DNA from: Planctomycetaceae bacterium
Lineage (GTDB): Bacteria > Planctomycetota > Planctomycetia > Pirellulales > Pirellulaceae
Direction: 5' to 3'
DNA: 6,803 nt
Assembly: GCA_003455945.1 (NCBI GenBank)
Contig: DMPQ01000378.1
Span: forward strand, 649 to 7,451
A program made the translations under genes and the position numbers. How positions within the stretch are numbered: the stretch's first letter is position 1; every line of letters starts with the position of its first letter. Below the pieces are notes generated by a model. It was not told the DNA's origin. It saw nothing but the letters and a program-made list of their open reading frames with translations, and ran no database searches. Positions 6,803 through 6,803 of this stretch are shown here, piece by piece.

Positions 6803-6803
6803 G

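Overview
The window is high-GC bacterial DNA that looks like ordinary chromosome. It most likely comes from a member of the Planctomycetota. Reasons: a short C-x2-C zinc-ribbon protein with a long Pro/Ala linker and one membrane helix, a prokaryotic RING-finger protein, and an exported DUF6807 ('PmoA'-family) protein. All three types are common in that phylum. This is inferred from gene content, not from any marker gene.

Layout. Minus strand, left to right: a zinc-ribbon/single-pass membrane protein cut by the left edge (1-601); glnD, the P-II uridylyltransferase/uridylyl-removing enzyme (779-3430); glnB/glnK, a 112-residue P-II protein (3558-3896); and a PduO-type ATP:corrinoid adenosyltransferase (4136-4726). 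Plus strand: an Ap4A-hydrolase-like NUDIX protein (4825-5382) and a secreted DUF6807 protein (5511-6473). The last gene, a RING-finger protein on the minus strand (6410-6802), is cut by the right edge. It overlaps the DUF6807 gene tail-to-tail by 64 bp.

The clear functional unit is glnB-glnD. P-II carries the modifiable Tyr51 and GlnD carries intact nucleotidyltransferase and HD catalytic motifs, so this is a complete P-II modification cycle for nitrogen sensing. No amtB or glnA is present in the window. An intrinsic terminator-like hairpin sits between the two genes and may lower glnD expression relative to glnB. The adenosyltransferase and NUDIX genes diverge from a 98-bp spacer that contains a 26-bp imperfect palindrome.

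No stretch without a gene exceeds 300 bp; the longest is 239 bp (3897-4135). I see no tRNA, rRNA, CRISPR array, insertion sequence or riboswitch. I do not see a clearly new biological system. The most useful leads are the intercistronic terminator, the palindrome, a G-quadruplex motif, the convergent overlap and marked GATC enrichment.
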